A stretch of DNA of 64,000 nucleotides, taken from positions 2,108,001 through 2,172,000 of the forward strand of contig NZ_JAYDCK010000003.1 of the NCBI RefSeq assembly GCF_034555965.1, written 5' to 3'. This document shows, piece after piece, positions 19,466 through 28,138 of this stretch. How positions within the stretch are numbered: position 1 is the first letter of the stretch; the number at the start of each line of letters is the position of its first letter. Position numbers and translations under genes: made by a program. The stretch is from Aquicoccus sp. G2-2. GTDB taxonomy: Bacteria > Pseudomonadota > Alphaproteobacteria > Rhodobacterales > Rhodobacteraceae. The notes under the pieces are model-generated. The model made no database searches. It worked only from the letters and a program-made list of their open reading frames with translations, and had not been told where the DNA came from.

Positions 19466-19477
19466 TCACAATTGAAT
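19464..19477. promoter_or_regulatory. Candidate LysR operator in the divergent promoter
   Basis: Small inverted repeat ATTCA-CAAT-TGAAT in an AT-rich patch, overlapping the LysR start codon. It fits the short dyad expected of LysR sites (T-N11-A type) but is short enough to occur by chance. Confidence 0.35.
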
Positions 19478-19562
19478 ATCATATTATCACTTTTATGCAA
19501 TTCCCATTCACGTACAGATATCCGAAATTAGCCACATCTTCTCGACCAAACAGGAGGCACTC

Positions 19563-20435
19563 ATGCCCAACACCGTTCTCATCCTCGGCGCGTCTGGCAA
19601 AATCGGCACCCATTCAGCGCGAAGCTTCGCCGCCGCTGGCTGGAAAATTCGCCGTTTCAATCGTGATCATGACAATATGATCGAAGCCGCTCAGGGTGTT
19701 GATGTCATCCTCAACGGGATGAACCCGCCCAATTATCATGACTGGGCCAACCTGATCCCCGCCCTGACCCAAAAGGTGATCGCCGCCGCGAAATCCTCCG
19801 GTGCCACGGTGCTTCTGCCCGGCAATGTCTATCCTTTCGGCAAACAGGCTGGGCCGTGGTCTGAATCCACGCCACACCATCCCTGCGCTCGCAAGGGGCG
19901 TATCCGCGTGGACATGCTCAATGCTTACCGCCAAAGCGGTGTGCAAACGGTGATCCTGCGCGCCGGGGATTTCATCGACCCGGATCATCAGGGCGATATC
20001 ATGAGCGTCATGCTCCTGCGCGGGATTGCCAAAGGCAAGATCACCGCCCCCGGCCCGACAGATCGGCTTCATGCCTATGCCTACCTGCCCGATTGGGCAC
20101 GCGCTGCGGTGGCACTGGCCGAAAAACGCACCACGCTGGCCCGGTTTGAAGATATTCCCTTCCCCGGCCACGCCTTCACTCTGGACCACCTCCGTGCCGA
20201 GCTCGAAAAACAACTCTTCCGCCCGCTTCGCTTCACCGGTTTTCCTTGGTGGGCGCTGCGCCTTGCCGGGCCGGTCTGGGAACTTGCCCGCGAACTGAGC
20301 GAGATGCGCTATCTCTGGCAAGTGCCGCACAGCCTTTCGGCAGAGAAATTCAACTCCCTCCTGCCCACATTCGAACCCACGCCTCTGGCGGATGTCCTGC
20401 GCGCCGCATTACCAGCCGACATCGACCCAAACTAA
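19563..20435 (+). CDS. NAD(P)-binding Rossmann-fold protein (extended SDR/epimerase type)
   Basis: 290 residues. Nucleotide-binding glycine motif at the N-terminus, VLILGASGKIGTHSA, and an atypical-SDR layout with GNVYPFGK where classical SDRs have the Tyr-Lys catalytic pair; related to NAD-dependent epimerase/dehydratases. Substrate unknown. ATG 19563 follows CAGGAGG. Probably controlled by the divergent LysR regulator. Its last 27 bases overlap the end of the convergent nuclease-family gene. Confidence 0.78.
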   Translation: MPNTVLILGASGKIGTHSARSFAAAGWKIRRFNRDHDNMIEAAQGVDVILNGMNPPNYHDWANLIPALTQKVIAAAKSSGATVLLPGNVYPFGKQAGPWSESTPHHPCARKGRIRVDMLNAYRQSGVQTVILRAGDFIDPDHQGDIMSVMLLRGIAKGKITAPGPTDRLHAYAYLPDWARAAVALAEKRTTLARFEDIPFPGHAFTLDHLRAELEKQLFRPLRFTGFPWWALRLAGPVWELARELSEMRYLWQVPHSLSAEKFNSLLPTFEPTPLADVLRAALPADIDPN

Positions 20436-21482
20436 CCTGTGGCGGCTCGCCACCTGCGCCTCGTCATGGCCGTCCGCTCCCGGCGCGGGCCAATAAACCC
20501 CGGCATCCAACACGCGCAACTCGGCGGAGGGCAAAACATAATCCACCCGCAGGTTGCCGGGGCCGGCCTCCTCCGCCCCCGGCCAGTCAACCGTATCGAA
20601 TGCAGGGTCGCCCTTTTGCCCCGCATCCGCCGCCGCCCGGCCACCCGCGCTCTTGGGGCGCGGGTCAAGCAGTCGCTTGTCGTCAAGCAACCGGCGTATC
20701 GCCGTCCTGATCCCGGCACCATCCACCGGGTCAAGGTTGGCGTCCCCCGCGATCACGAACGGCGTCAGCGGCGCGCGGCCATACTCCCCGTTCAGCACAT
20801 GCTGCCAGAGCAGGACTTCATCGTGGTTGCGCTTGCCGTTGCGGTCTTCCGGTCCGTCGAATACCGGCGTCGTGGCATGGAACGCCATCACATCAAGCCG
20901 CCTTTCCCCGATCATCACTGGCACAATCCAATGCCCCACCGACGACAGCCGCTGCACCTCCATCGCCGCCTTTGACGGGTAAGGCGCGCCGCTCTTGACC
21001 GGCAGCGATGCCCAACTCTGCCGCGCCCAGATAAGCCCGCTCAAATCACGCACCGTTCCAAACGGATAGCGCGACAGGACTGCCATACCGCCATCACCGG
21101 CATAACGGGCAAAGCCCTGCGCATCACCAGGGCCGCCCAGCCATCCGTCGCCATCAAGATCAATCCCGCTGGCCCAGCCGCTATTGGGTCTCAGCGCAAG
21201 CCGGTATGGCATCTCATGCCCGTGTTTTGCCACCAGCTCGGCAAAGGCTGAAATGGTCATCAGATCGCAATCAAAATCAATCCCGTTGAGCACCAGCACA
21301 TCTGGGGCCACACGCGCGACCACCGCTGCGGCTGCCTCTGCCGCCCTGTCGCCCTTGGCCATCGCAGCAAGCAACAGCCCCGGCCCCCTGCGCGACAGCT
21401 CGACATTATAGGTTGCAATACGGATATGATCGGCAAACGCAGCGCGCACGAAAAGCACGCCCCAAAGCATGCCTCCAATCAT
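20409..21482 (-). CDS. Secreted endonuclease/exonuclease/phosphatase-family protein
   Basis: 357 residues from ATG 21482. Begins with a hydrophobic signal-like segment (MIGGMLWGVLFVRAAFA) and then IRIATYNVEL, the first EEP motif. Further EEP elements: ILN-type VLVLNGIDFD, FVIAGDANLDPVDG, LRVDYVLPS and the C-terminal ASRHRLVWVDV (family SDHxxV, the Asp replaced by Arg). Likely a periplasmic metal-dependent phosphodiesterase or nuclease. It starts eight bases after the stop of the upstream membrane-protein gene, so the two are co-transcribed. Confidence 0.78.
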   Translation of the reverse strand: MIGGMLWGVLFVRAAFADHIRIATYNVELSRRGPGLLLAAMAKGDRAAEAAAAVVARVAPDVLVLNGIDFDCDLMTISAFAELVAKHGHEMPYRLALRPNSGWASGIDLDGDGWLGGPGDAQGFARYAGDGGMAVLSRYPFGTVRDLSGLIWARQSWASLPVKSGAPYPSKAAMEVQRLSSVGHWIVPVMIGERRLDVMAFHATTPVFDGPEDRNGKRNHDEVLLWQHVLNGEYGRAPLTPFVIAGDANLDPVDGAGIRTAIRRLLDDKRLLDPRPKSAGGRAAADAGQKGDPAFDTVDWPGAEEAGPGNLRVDYVLPSAELRVLDAGVYWPAPGADGHDEAQVASRHRLVWVDVGW

Positions 21483-21490
21483 GACAAAGA

Positions 21491-22336
21491 TCAGGCTGTT
21501 TGCAGCCCTTCGTCCTCGGCCTTCGCCTCGGCATATGCGCGCATACGTTTTTCTTCGATGAGGTCCGCCACGCGGCTCATCGCAATTCCACGCATGATCA
21601 TGCTTGCCGGCAGGAACGCCCATGCTGTCATCGTCCAGATCAATGTCTGCGGATTGTCCATGGTGATCGGATCAATCAGATCCGCCGCCGCCTTAACAAC
21701 CGCCGGGATCAAGAATGGCAGCAAAATCCCTAACACAATGTTAAGGCCAGCATCACGTTTCAGCCGATGCAGCACATCGCCCCCCGCCGTCGGGTCAAAA
21801 AGCGGCAGATTGATCCACACGTTGAATGCGCCCCGCCGCGTTGGCCAGCCCAGCAACCGCACCATGCTGACAAACAAAAACAGCATCACAAGCGACGACA
21901 TATAAGAAATCCCCGCCGCCATACGCACAGCCGCAAGAAGCTCCGGTGAACTGCCCTCGGGCATCATCAACACCACAAGCCGAACCGGCGAATAGGGAAA
22001 GTCGATCGCATTGCCCAACAATGTGCCCAATCGCTCGGCCACCAGATTCAGATTGGTCGGGTCAACCTTGCTCGCACAAGCCATCGAAGCCGCCGTCAAT
22101 GTCAGCATCAACGCCCCGAAGCGCAGCCGGTTGAATGGCGGCGCGAAGCGGAACTCGACGATTGAAGGGTATTCGCTGAAATATTCGATAAAGGTCATCA
22201 GGAAAGCGAGGATTGCCACCAGAACAACAATCTGCGTCGCGTCAGAGCTGACATCCGGAAGGATCAGCGACGGCATGGCAATCAAGAGCGCCATCAGCCC
22301 TGCGCGCACAAACGCACTTGTCAGTCGGGATACCAC
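21491..22336 (-). CDS. Conserved multi-pass membrane protein of unknown function
   Basis: About 281 residues from a GTG at 22336, which has AAGGG nine bases upstream. An ATG at 22435 is also in frame but adds a charged, non-membrane stretch with no ribosome site. Five to six hydrophobic segments: LMALLIAMPSLILP, IVVLVAILAFLMTF, SYMSSLVMLFLFV, NIVLGILLPFLIPAVV, and a final one before the acidic tail AYAEAKAEDEGLQTA. I do not recognise the family. Co-transcribed with the EEP-family gene after it. Confidence 0.65.
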   Translation of the reverse strand: MVSRLTSAFVRAGLMALLIAMPSLILPDVSSDATQIVVLVAILAFLMTFIEYFSEYPSIVEFRFAPPFNRLRFGALMLTLTAASMACASKVDPTNLNLVAERLGTLLGNAIDFPYSPVRLVVLMMPEGSSPELLAAVRMAAGISYMSSLVMLFLFVSMVRLLGWPTRRGAFNVWINLPLFDPTAGGDVLHRLKRDAGLNIVLGILLPFLIPAVVKAAADLIDPITMDNPQTLIWTMTAWAFLPASMIMRGIAMSRVADLIEEKRMRAYAEAKAEDEGLQTA

Positions 22337-22719
22337 TGCCCCATTCCCTTCAACTTGGCCAGGATCGGTGCGATGCCGCTCCCTTGTTCCAACTTGATGC
22401 CGTGTGGTTCCACGGCCTGCCTCATTCTTGCCCAATTTCTGCCTTCTTTCGCGTCATGGCTCAAGTCATGGTTAACAAGACTTCACCAATCCGGCGTTTT
22501 GAAGGCTCAAGTGGTGCGGGAATGCATCAACTTTCGTTCAATAAAATGACGCTCAGTCAAGGCTCTACAAGATATAGTGGAAGTGATAGGCGAACCCCCT
22601 ATCAGCACTCAGCGCCAGACGCGCATTAGCGTCACATCGGTTAACGACCGTTGCGCTCGCAGAAACGAAAGGCCGCCCGGGTTACAGGCGGCCTTGCATC
22701 ATTTCTTGTTCCCGGTCGC
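22337..22719. other. Intergenic region between membrane-protein gene and leuD
   Basis: 383 bases with no supported gene. Its right end holds the leuD terminator (22669-22695); the left end should hold the promoter of the membrane-protein gene. Two GTTAAC-type sites (near 22468 and 22640) are seen but no convincing paired box. Confidence 0.55.
22669..22695 (-). terminator. Terminator after leuD
   Basis: Nine-base perfect stem AAGGCCGCC/GGCGGCCTT with a nine-base loop. On the minus strand it is followed by TCGTTTCT. It lies 25 bases beyond the leuD stop and should end the leuC-hdeD-leuD transcript. Confidence 0.8.
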
Positions 22720-23325
22720 TCAGACCCAGGGCCGCTCATTGGTCAGCTTGGCCTCAAATACGTCGATGGCCTTCACCTTCTCCATCGTCAGCCCGATATC
22801 GTCGAGCCCTTCAAGCAAGCAATGCTTGCGAAACGGGTCAACCTCGAAGGAAAAGCGCTCTCCGTCCGAGGTCGTCACGGTCTGCGCCTCAAGATCGACC
22901 TCCATGCGCGCATTGGCGCCCTTCTCGGCATCTTCCATCAGAATATCGACAACCTCTTTTGGCATCACGATAGGCAGAATGCCGTTCTTGAAGCAGTTGT
23001 TATAGAAGATGTCGGCAAACGAGGTGGAGACCACCACCTTGATCCCAAAATCGGCCAATGCCCAAGGCGCGTGCTCGCGGCTTGACCCGCAGCCGAAATT
23101 GTCCCCCGCCACCAGCACCGATGCGTCTCGATAGGCGGGCTTGTTCAGCACGAAATCAGGATTTTCATTGCCATCCTGGTCAAACCGCATCTCGTCGAAC
23201 AGGTTCACGCCCAAGCCCGATCGCTTGATGGTTTTCAGGAATTGCTTGGGAATGATCATATCAGTGTCGATGTTGACCAACGGCATCGGCGCGGCAATGC
23301 CCGAATGTTTTTCGAATTTGTCCAT
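22720..23325 (-). CDS. leuD: 3-isopropylmalate dehydratase small subunit LeuD
   Basis: With LeuC isomerises 2- to 3-isopropylmalate. 201 residues, standard length. Start ATG 23325 (MDKFEKHSG) follows GGAGAA; the longer frame to 23361 is rejected. Signature [17 protein letters not shown] is intact, as is [16 protein letters not shown] near the N-terminus. Last gene of the leuC-hdeD-leuD unit. Confidence 0.96.
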   Translation of the reverse strand: MDKFEKHSGIAAPMPLVNIDTDMIIPKQFLKTIKRSGLGVNLFDEMRFDQDGNENPDFVLNKPAYRDASVLVAGDNFGCGSSREHAPWALADFGIKVVVSTSFADIFYNNCFKNGILPIVMPKEVVDILMEDAEKGANARMEVDLEAQTVTTSDGERFSFEVDPFRKHCLLEGLDDIGLTMEKVKAIDVFEAKLTNERPWV

Positions 23326-23370
23326 AGTCGTTCTCCAACAGGGCGCGGTCAACCGGCCCAAGAATTTCGT

Positions 23371-23889
23371 TCAGAACCCGCTCTTGCGGCCCCAGAAGCC
23401 AAGTGTGATCAGCGCGAACGCCTGCGCCAGCAGCTCGACACCCAGCAAAATGCCAAGGAAGCTGGTCGCCGCCTGCTCAAAGTCGGAAAAGATCAACACC
23501 GCCACCACGACTCCGGCAATGCCCGACAGTATCAAAAGCGTTTTGGCCTGCGTCTGGCCGATCCTGAATCCTAGCCCGATCCGCAGCACACCAGTCACAA
23601 GGAATACAACGCCCAGAAGCAGCGTCAGCGAAACCATGCCCTGAAGCGGGTTGGCCAATAGCCACACCCCGGCCACGATCCCCATCAACGCCGAAACACC
23701 ATGCCAGAACCGCCCGCCGGGCGCGCGCCCGTCAAACGCGGCCCAAGCCTGAATCGCGCCGGTCACGAGGAAAGCAAAGCCCACCAGTGTCGTCACCGCG
23801 ATAGACGCCGCAAGCGGGTTGGCGAAGGCGAAAATTCCGCCCAGCGCCAAAAGAACCCCGATCACGATCAGGATAACAGAAATTTTCAT
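23371..23889 (-). CDS. HdeD/DUF308-family membrane protein between leuC and leuD
   Basis: 172 residues with six predicted hydrophobic segments (for example VILIVIGVLLALGGIFAFA and LLLGVVFLVTGVLRIG), the HdeD layout. In E. coli HdeD is an acid-resistance membrane protein; the role here is unknown. Gaps of 24 bases to leuC and 45 to leuD place it in the leucine transcript although it has no known link to leucine synthesis. Confidence 0.82.
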   Translation of the reverse strand: MKISVILIVIGVLLALGGIFAFANPLAASIAVTTLVGFAFLVTGAIQAWAAFDGRAPGGRFWHGVSALMGIVAGVWLLANPLQGMVSLTLLLGVVFLVTGVLRIGLGFRIGQTQAKTLLILSGIAGVVVAVLIFSDFEQAATSFLGILLGVELLAQAFALITLGFWGRKSGF

Positions 23890-23913
23890 GACAAATCCCC
23901 CTGCGCCGATCCA

Positions 23914-25316
23914 TCACTGAAACGCCCGCACATCGGTCAAATGCCCTGTCACCGCCGCCGCCGCCGCCATCGCCGGGCTCATCAGGTGGGTGCGCCCCTT
24001 GTAACCTTGCCGCCCTTCGAAATTGCGGTTCGACGTCGACGCACAGCGTTCTTCCGGCGCAAGCTGATCCGGGTTCATCGCCAAGCACATTGAACAACCC
24101 GCCAACCGCCACTCAAATCCGGCGGCTTCGAATATCTCCGCCAGCCCTTCTTCCTCGGCCTGCGCTCGCACAAGGCCCGAGCCCGGCACGATCATCGCCC
24201 GAACACCCTTGGCCACATGCTTGCCCTTGACGATCTCCGCCACCGCGCGCAGATCCTCGATCCGCCCATTGGTGCATGACCCGATGAAAACCGCGTCAAT
24301 CGTGATATCTTCAAGCTTCTGCCCGGGCGTCAGCCCCATGTAATCAAGCGACCGCTTCGCTGCATCCACCTTGCCGCCGGTAAAGCTCTCCGGCGCGGGC
24401 ACCTCCCCGGTGATCGGCAGCACATCTTCCGGCGACGTGCCCCATGTCACGACCGGGGCAATATCCTCGCCTTTGATGGTGATAACCTTGTCCCACTGGG
24501 CATCGTCATCGGAATAAAGCGTTGTCCACCACGCCATTGCCTGCTCCCATTGCGCCCCTTTCGGCGCATGTGGGCGGCCCTTGATATACTCATAGGTCGT
24601 CTCGTCTGGCGCAATCATCCCGGCGCGCGCGCCCCCTCGATCGCCATGTTGCACACCGTCATCCGGCCTTCCATCGAAAGCGCGCGGATCGCCTCCCCAC
24701 AATATTCGATGACATAGCCGGTGCCGCCCGCCGTGCCGGTCTGGCCAATCACGCTCAGCGTAATGTCCTTTGCCGTCACGCCCGGTTTAAGCTTGCCGGT
24801 GATCTCCACCTTCATGTTCTTCGATTTCTTCTGGATCAGCGTCTGCGTGGCCAGCACATGCTCTACCTCAGAGGTGCCAATCCCATGCGCCAGCGCCCCG
24901 AACGCGCCATGCGTCGCTGTGTGGCTGTCGCCGCACACCACGGTCATGCCGGGCAAGGTCCAGCCCTGTTCGGGGCCGACGATATGCACGATCCCCTGCC
25001 GAATATCGCTCACCGGATAGTAATGAATACCGAAATCCTTGGCGTTCTTGTCGAGCGCCTCAACCTGAATCCGGCTTTCGGGGTTTTCGATCCCCTTTTC
25101 CCGGTCAAGCGTTGTCGGCACATTGTGATCCGGCACCGCGATGGTCTTGTCCGGCGCGCGCACCTTGCGGTTTGCCATGCGCAACCCTTCAAAGGCTTGC
25201 GGGCTTGTCACCTCGTGAACCAGATGGCGGTCGATATAAAGCAGGCTGGTGCCATCTTCTGCTTCATCGGCCAGATGGCTCTCCCAGATTTTGTCATAGA
25301 GCGTCTTGGGGGACAT
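23914..25316 (-). CDS. leuC: 3-isopropylmalate dehydratase large subunit LeuC (frame broken at 24632-24636)
   Basis: Aconitase-family [4Fe-4S] enzyme of leucine biosynthesis. Start ATG 25316 after GGGAGAGGA. N-terminal part has [20 protein letters not shown]-terminal part has the cluster cysteines in GSCTNGR and [10 protein letters not shown] run of five C (plus strand 24632-24636) breaks the frame; six restore [20 protein letters not shown] and a 467-residue protein, the family norm. An essential biosynthetic gene broken this way is best read as a base-call error. Confidence 0.93.
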
Positions 25317-25577
25317 TGGTCCTCTCCCTTTTCAACATGCATTGAGTGTTCAGTGATATGGTCGGCACGCCCTATAGGCGCGCCAGAACCGAACGGGCTT
25401 CGCCGAAAAAGCGCTCTGTCAGCCGGGCGCGGTCATCCATGTCAAAAATCCGTGTCATCCCGGAACAGATACAGGGGTCAACCGAGTCCCGCAAGACCAT
25501 AGAGGGAAGGCCGTGCCGCCATTCCCCTTGCCGCAATAGCCCCCCCATGCCAATCTGAGGAGCAACAGGGAGAAAGC

Positions 25578-27011
25578 ATGGCGGAACCGACAATTCCCGG
25601 AAAAACACTGGTCGACTCAGTTACATCCGGCGACGTCCCAGCCGCCGCCGCCAAAGTCGCGCAGGATGTGGCGCTTTCGCTCGCCGACCGGGCGCAAAAC
25701 CTGTTTATCGGGCTGATGCGCCCATGGAGCGCCTATCAGATCGCCATCGCCATCGGGCTATTCCTGCTGGCATGGGGCATCGCACGCATTTTCCAGCCGC
25801 GCCTCCACGAATGGCTACGCACCCGTGAAAACTGGCCGAAATGGCGCCTGCGCCTTCTCCTGCTCATCCATCGACGGCTCCGGCTGATCTGCTTTGTTGC
25901 GCTGATCTGGCCCGCCGTCTGGCTGATGCGCGAGTTTACCTGGCCTTCACGCACCTATTTGCTCGCAGTCTTTGCCGATCTGGCGTTTGCTTGGCTGGTC
26001 ATCGCTCTGGTCACCCGGCTTATTACCAATGGCTTCCTGCGCACGGCGGTGCGCTATGTCGGTTGGACATGGGTGACGCTCTCAATCCTTAACCTGACCA
26101 ACGAAGCCCACACCCTTCTCGAAAGCATTGCGATCGACATCGGCAGCCTTCACCTGTCGCTCTGGACCGTACTTCAGGCTGTCATCACGCTTGGCATCCT
26201 GTTCGCACTGGCGCGGTTCCTGTCAAAATCCACCTCTGCGGCCCTGCGCAGAAACGAAGATATCAGCCCCTCGATGCAGGTTCTGGGCGTCAAGTTCACG
26301 CAAGTGCTGCTCTATGGTGCGGCCATCTTCGTTGGGCTGAAGGCGGTCAACGTCGATCTCACCGGGCTTGCCGTCCTTTCCGGTGCCATCGGCGTCGGGC
26401 TCGGCTTCGGGCTTCAAAAGGTCGTCTCGAACCTTGTCTCGGGCGTGATCATCCTGCTCGACAAGTCGATCAAGCCCGGAGACGTGATTTCCATCGGCGA
26501 AACCTTCGGCTGGATCGACACGCTGGGCGCACGCTTTACCTCCGTTGTCACCCGTGACGGCAAGGAATACCTCATCCCCAACGAAGACCTGATCACCGGA
26601 CAGGTGGTCAATTGGTCCCACACCAACGATTTCGTCCGGCTCGATATCTTCTTTGGTACTGCTTACGGCAGCGATCCGCACAAGGTGCGCGCCATTGCCA
26701 TAGACGCCGCCAAAAGCGTTGACCGGGTGCTGGTCCACAAGCTTCCGGTTTGTCATATCGTGGGCTTCGGTGATTCATCGGTGGATTACATCCTGCGTTT
26801 CTGGATCACCGACCCGTCCGGTGGGCTCACCAATATCCGCGGCAACGTCTATCTGGCACTATGGGACGCGTTCAAAGCCGGTGGCATCTCATTCCCCTTT
26901 CCCCAACGCGAAGTGCGCATTCTGGATGACGACGCACCGGCCGAATCCGAGTCAGCGGAATCTGAGTCGGCTGAATCTAAGGCGGGCGAATCTGAACCGG
27001 GCACGCCCTGA
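25578..27011 (+). CDS. MscS-family mechanosensitive ion channel
   Basis: 477 residues. Five N-terminal transmembrane segments, then the pore helix region (LAVLSGAIGVGLGFGLQKV, SNLVSGVIILLDKSIKPGD) and the cytoplasmic beta domain (GWIDTLGARFTSVVTRDGKEY, IPNEDLITG). Opens on membrane tension to release solutes during osmotic downshift. The C-terminal tail is a short acidic low-complexity repeat of ESAES units. ATG 25578 follows GGGAGAAAG. Confidence 0.9.
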   Translation: MAEPTIPGKTLVDSVTSGDVPAAAAKVAQDVALSLADRAQNLFIGLMRPWSAYQIAIAIGLFLLAWGIARIFQPRLHEWLRTRENWPKWRLRLLLLIHRRLRLICFVALIWPAVWLMREFTWPSRTYLLAVFADLAFAWLVIALVTRLITNGFLRTAVRYVGWTWVTLSILNLTNEAHTLLESIAIDIGSLHLSLWTVLQAVITLGILFALARFLSKSTSAALRRNEDISPSMQVLGVKFTQVLLYGAAIFVGLKAVNVDLTGLAVLSGAIGVGLGFGLQKVVSNLVSGVIILLDKSIKPGDVISIGETFGWIDTLGARFTSVVTRDGKEYLIPNEDLITGQVVNWSHTNDFVRLDIFFGTAYGSDPHKVRAIAIDAAKSVDRVLVHKLPVCHIVGFGDSSVDYILRFWITDPSGGLTNIRGNVYLALWDAFKAGGISFPFPQREVRILDDDAPAESESAESESAESKAGESEPGTP

Positions 27012-27160
27012 ACACACCCGCTTTGCACAGATTGGCCACACTCCGCCCAAGCTCTTGAAGCGCCCGTTGAGAATCCACATATCCGGTGCTACGCTTTTAC
27101 CATGCCCGGCATCGGGGGCATCTTGTCTGGTGCACAACAGTAACAAAGGAGGACTTTGTC

Positions 27161-27580
27161 CTGTCAACGCATGTTGATGCGGCACTTGCCGCAACATCCA
27201 GTGGTCACCTCCCCGGTGCCCCTTCCGACGTGACAAGTGAAGAGCTTCTCGCGCGCATCCTTTCCTCTCTCGAAAGCGACAAGGCCGAAGGTATCGTGCA
27301 GATTGATCTGCGCGGCAAATCTTCGATCGGTGATTACATGGTGATCTGTTCTGGCCGTTCGTCACGGCAAGTCACGTCAATTGCCGAAAAGCTGACTGAC
27401 CGGCTCAAACAAGATTTCGGGCGCCTGTCAAAAATAGAAGGCAAGGATACCGGCGATTGGGTGCTGATCGACACCGGCGATATCATCGTCCACGTCTTCC
27501 GCCCCGAAGTGCGCGAGTTCTATCAGCTTGAGAAAATGTGGCAGGCCACCCCGGCCGCCGCTACCCAAGCTCAAAGCTGA
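27161..27580 (+). CDS. rsfS: Ribosome silencing factor RsfS (unusual start)
   Basis: Binds ribosomal protein L14 and blocks subunit joining in starvation. Core domain: EELLARILSSLESDKAEGIV, DLRGKSSIGDYMVICSGRSS, GDWVLIDTGDIIVHVF and REFYQLEKMW. The start is uncertain. A near-perfect ribosome site AAGGAGG (27146-27152) lies eight bases before an in-frame CTG at 27161, with no ATG, GTG or TTG there; a GTG at 27230 (no ribosome site) gives a family-length protein, and an ATG at 27086 gives a long odd extension. I chose CTG on spacing. rlmH begins directly at its stop. Confidence 0.85.
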   Translation: MSTHVDAALAATSSGHLPGAPSDVTSEELLARILSSLESDKAEGIVQIDLRGKSSIGDYMVICSGRSSRQVTSIAEKLTDRLKQDFGRLSKIEGKDTGDWVLIDTGDIIVHVFRPEVREFYQLEKMWQATPAAATQAQS

Positions 27581-28051
27581 ATGCGCGTCACAATCTGCGC
27601 CGTCGGTCGGCTCCGCTCCGGCCCCGAAAAAGCGCTGATCGAAGATTATACCCAGCGCTTCGACCGGACCGGCCGCGCCTTGGGCCTCGGCCCGCTAAGT
27701 ATCGTGGAAGTGGACGACCGCAAAGGCGGCGGCATGGAAGGGGAGGCAGCGCTCCTTGCCCGCGCCCTGCCGAAATCCGCCCGGATCATTGCGCTTGATG
27801 AACGCGGCAAATTGATGCCGTCCCCCGATTTCGCCACCACCCTCGCGCGCTTGCGCGACGATGGCACCGGCGATCTCGCCTTTCTGATCGGCGGCGCAGA
27901 CGGCCTGTCACCCACGCTGCGCGCCAAGGCCGACCTGTCCCTTTCCTTTGGCAAGATGGTCTGGCCGCATATGCTGGCCCGCGCCATGCTAACCGAGCAA
28001 CTTTACCGCGCCGCCGCCATCCTTGCCGGCACGCCCTATCACCGCGCCTGA
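27581..28051 (+). CDS. rlmH: 23S rRNA pseudouridine-1915 N3-methyltransferase RlmH
   Basis: SPOUT-fold methyltransferase acting on 70S ribosomes. 156 residues, normal length. SAM-binding trefoil knot: LAFLIGGADGLSP and LSFGKMVWPHMLARAMLTEQ, ending in AGTPYHRA, the C-terminus typical of RlmH. Follows rsfS with no gap; the rsfS-rlmH pair is widely conserved. Confidence 0.96.
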   Translation: MRVTICAVGRLRSGPEKALIEDYTQRFDRTGRALGLGPLSIVEVDDRKGGGMEGEAALLARALPKSARIIALDERGKLMPSPDFATTLARLRDDGTGDLAFLIGGADGLSPTLRAKADLSLSFGKMVWPHMLARAMLTEQLYRAAAILAGTPYHRA

Positions 28052-28138
28052 AGCCATGCCGCGTATTCGGGCGGCAATCCGCCGGTTGCCCCGCGCCGCA
28101 CAACCGCTTAAATGCTGGCCCAAAGCGAAAGGCCCGTC

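Noticed and set aside
25372-25458. 28-codon minus-strand frame before leuC (begins MTRIFDMDD), possible leader peptide
   Set aside because: No ribosome site, no run of leucine codons, and no attenuator-type alternative hairpins before leuC, so a leader-peptide role is not supported.
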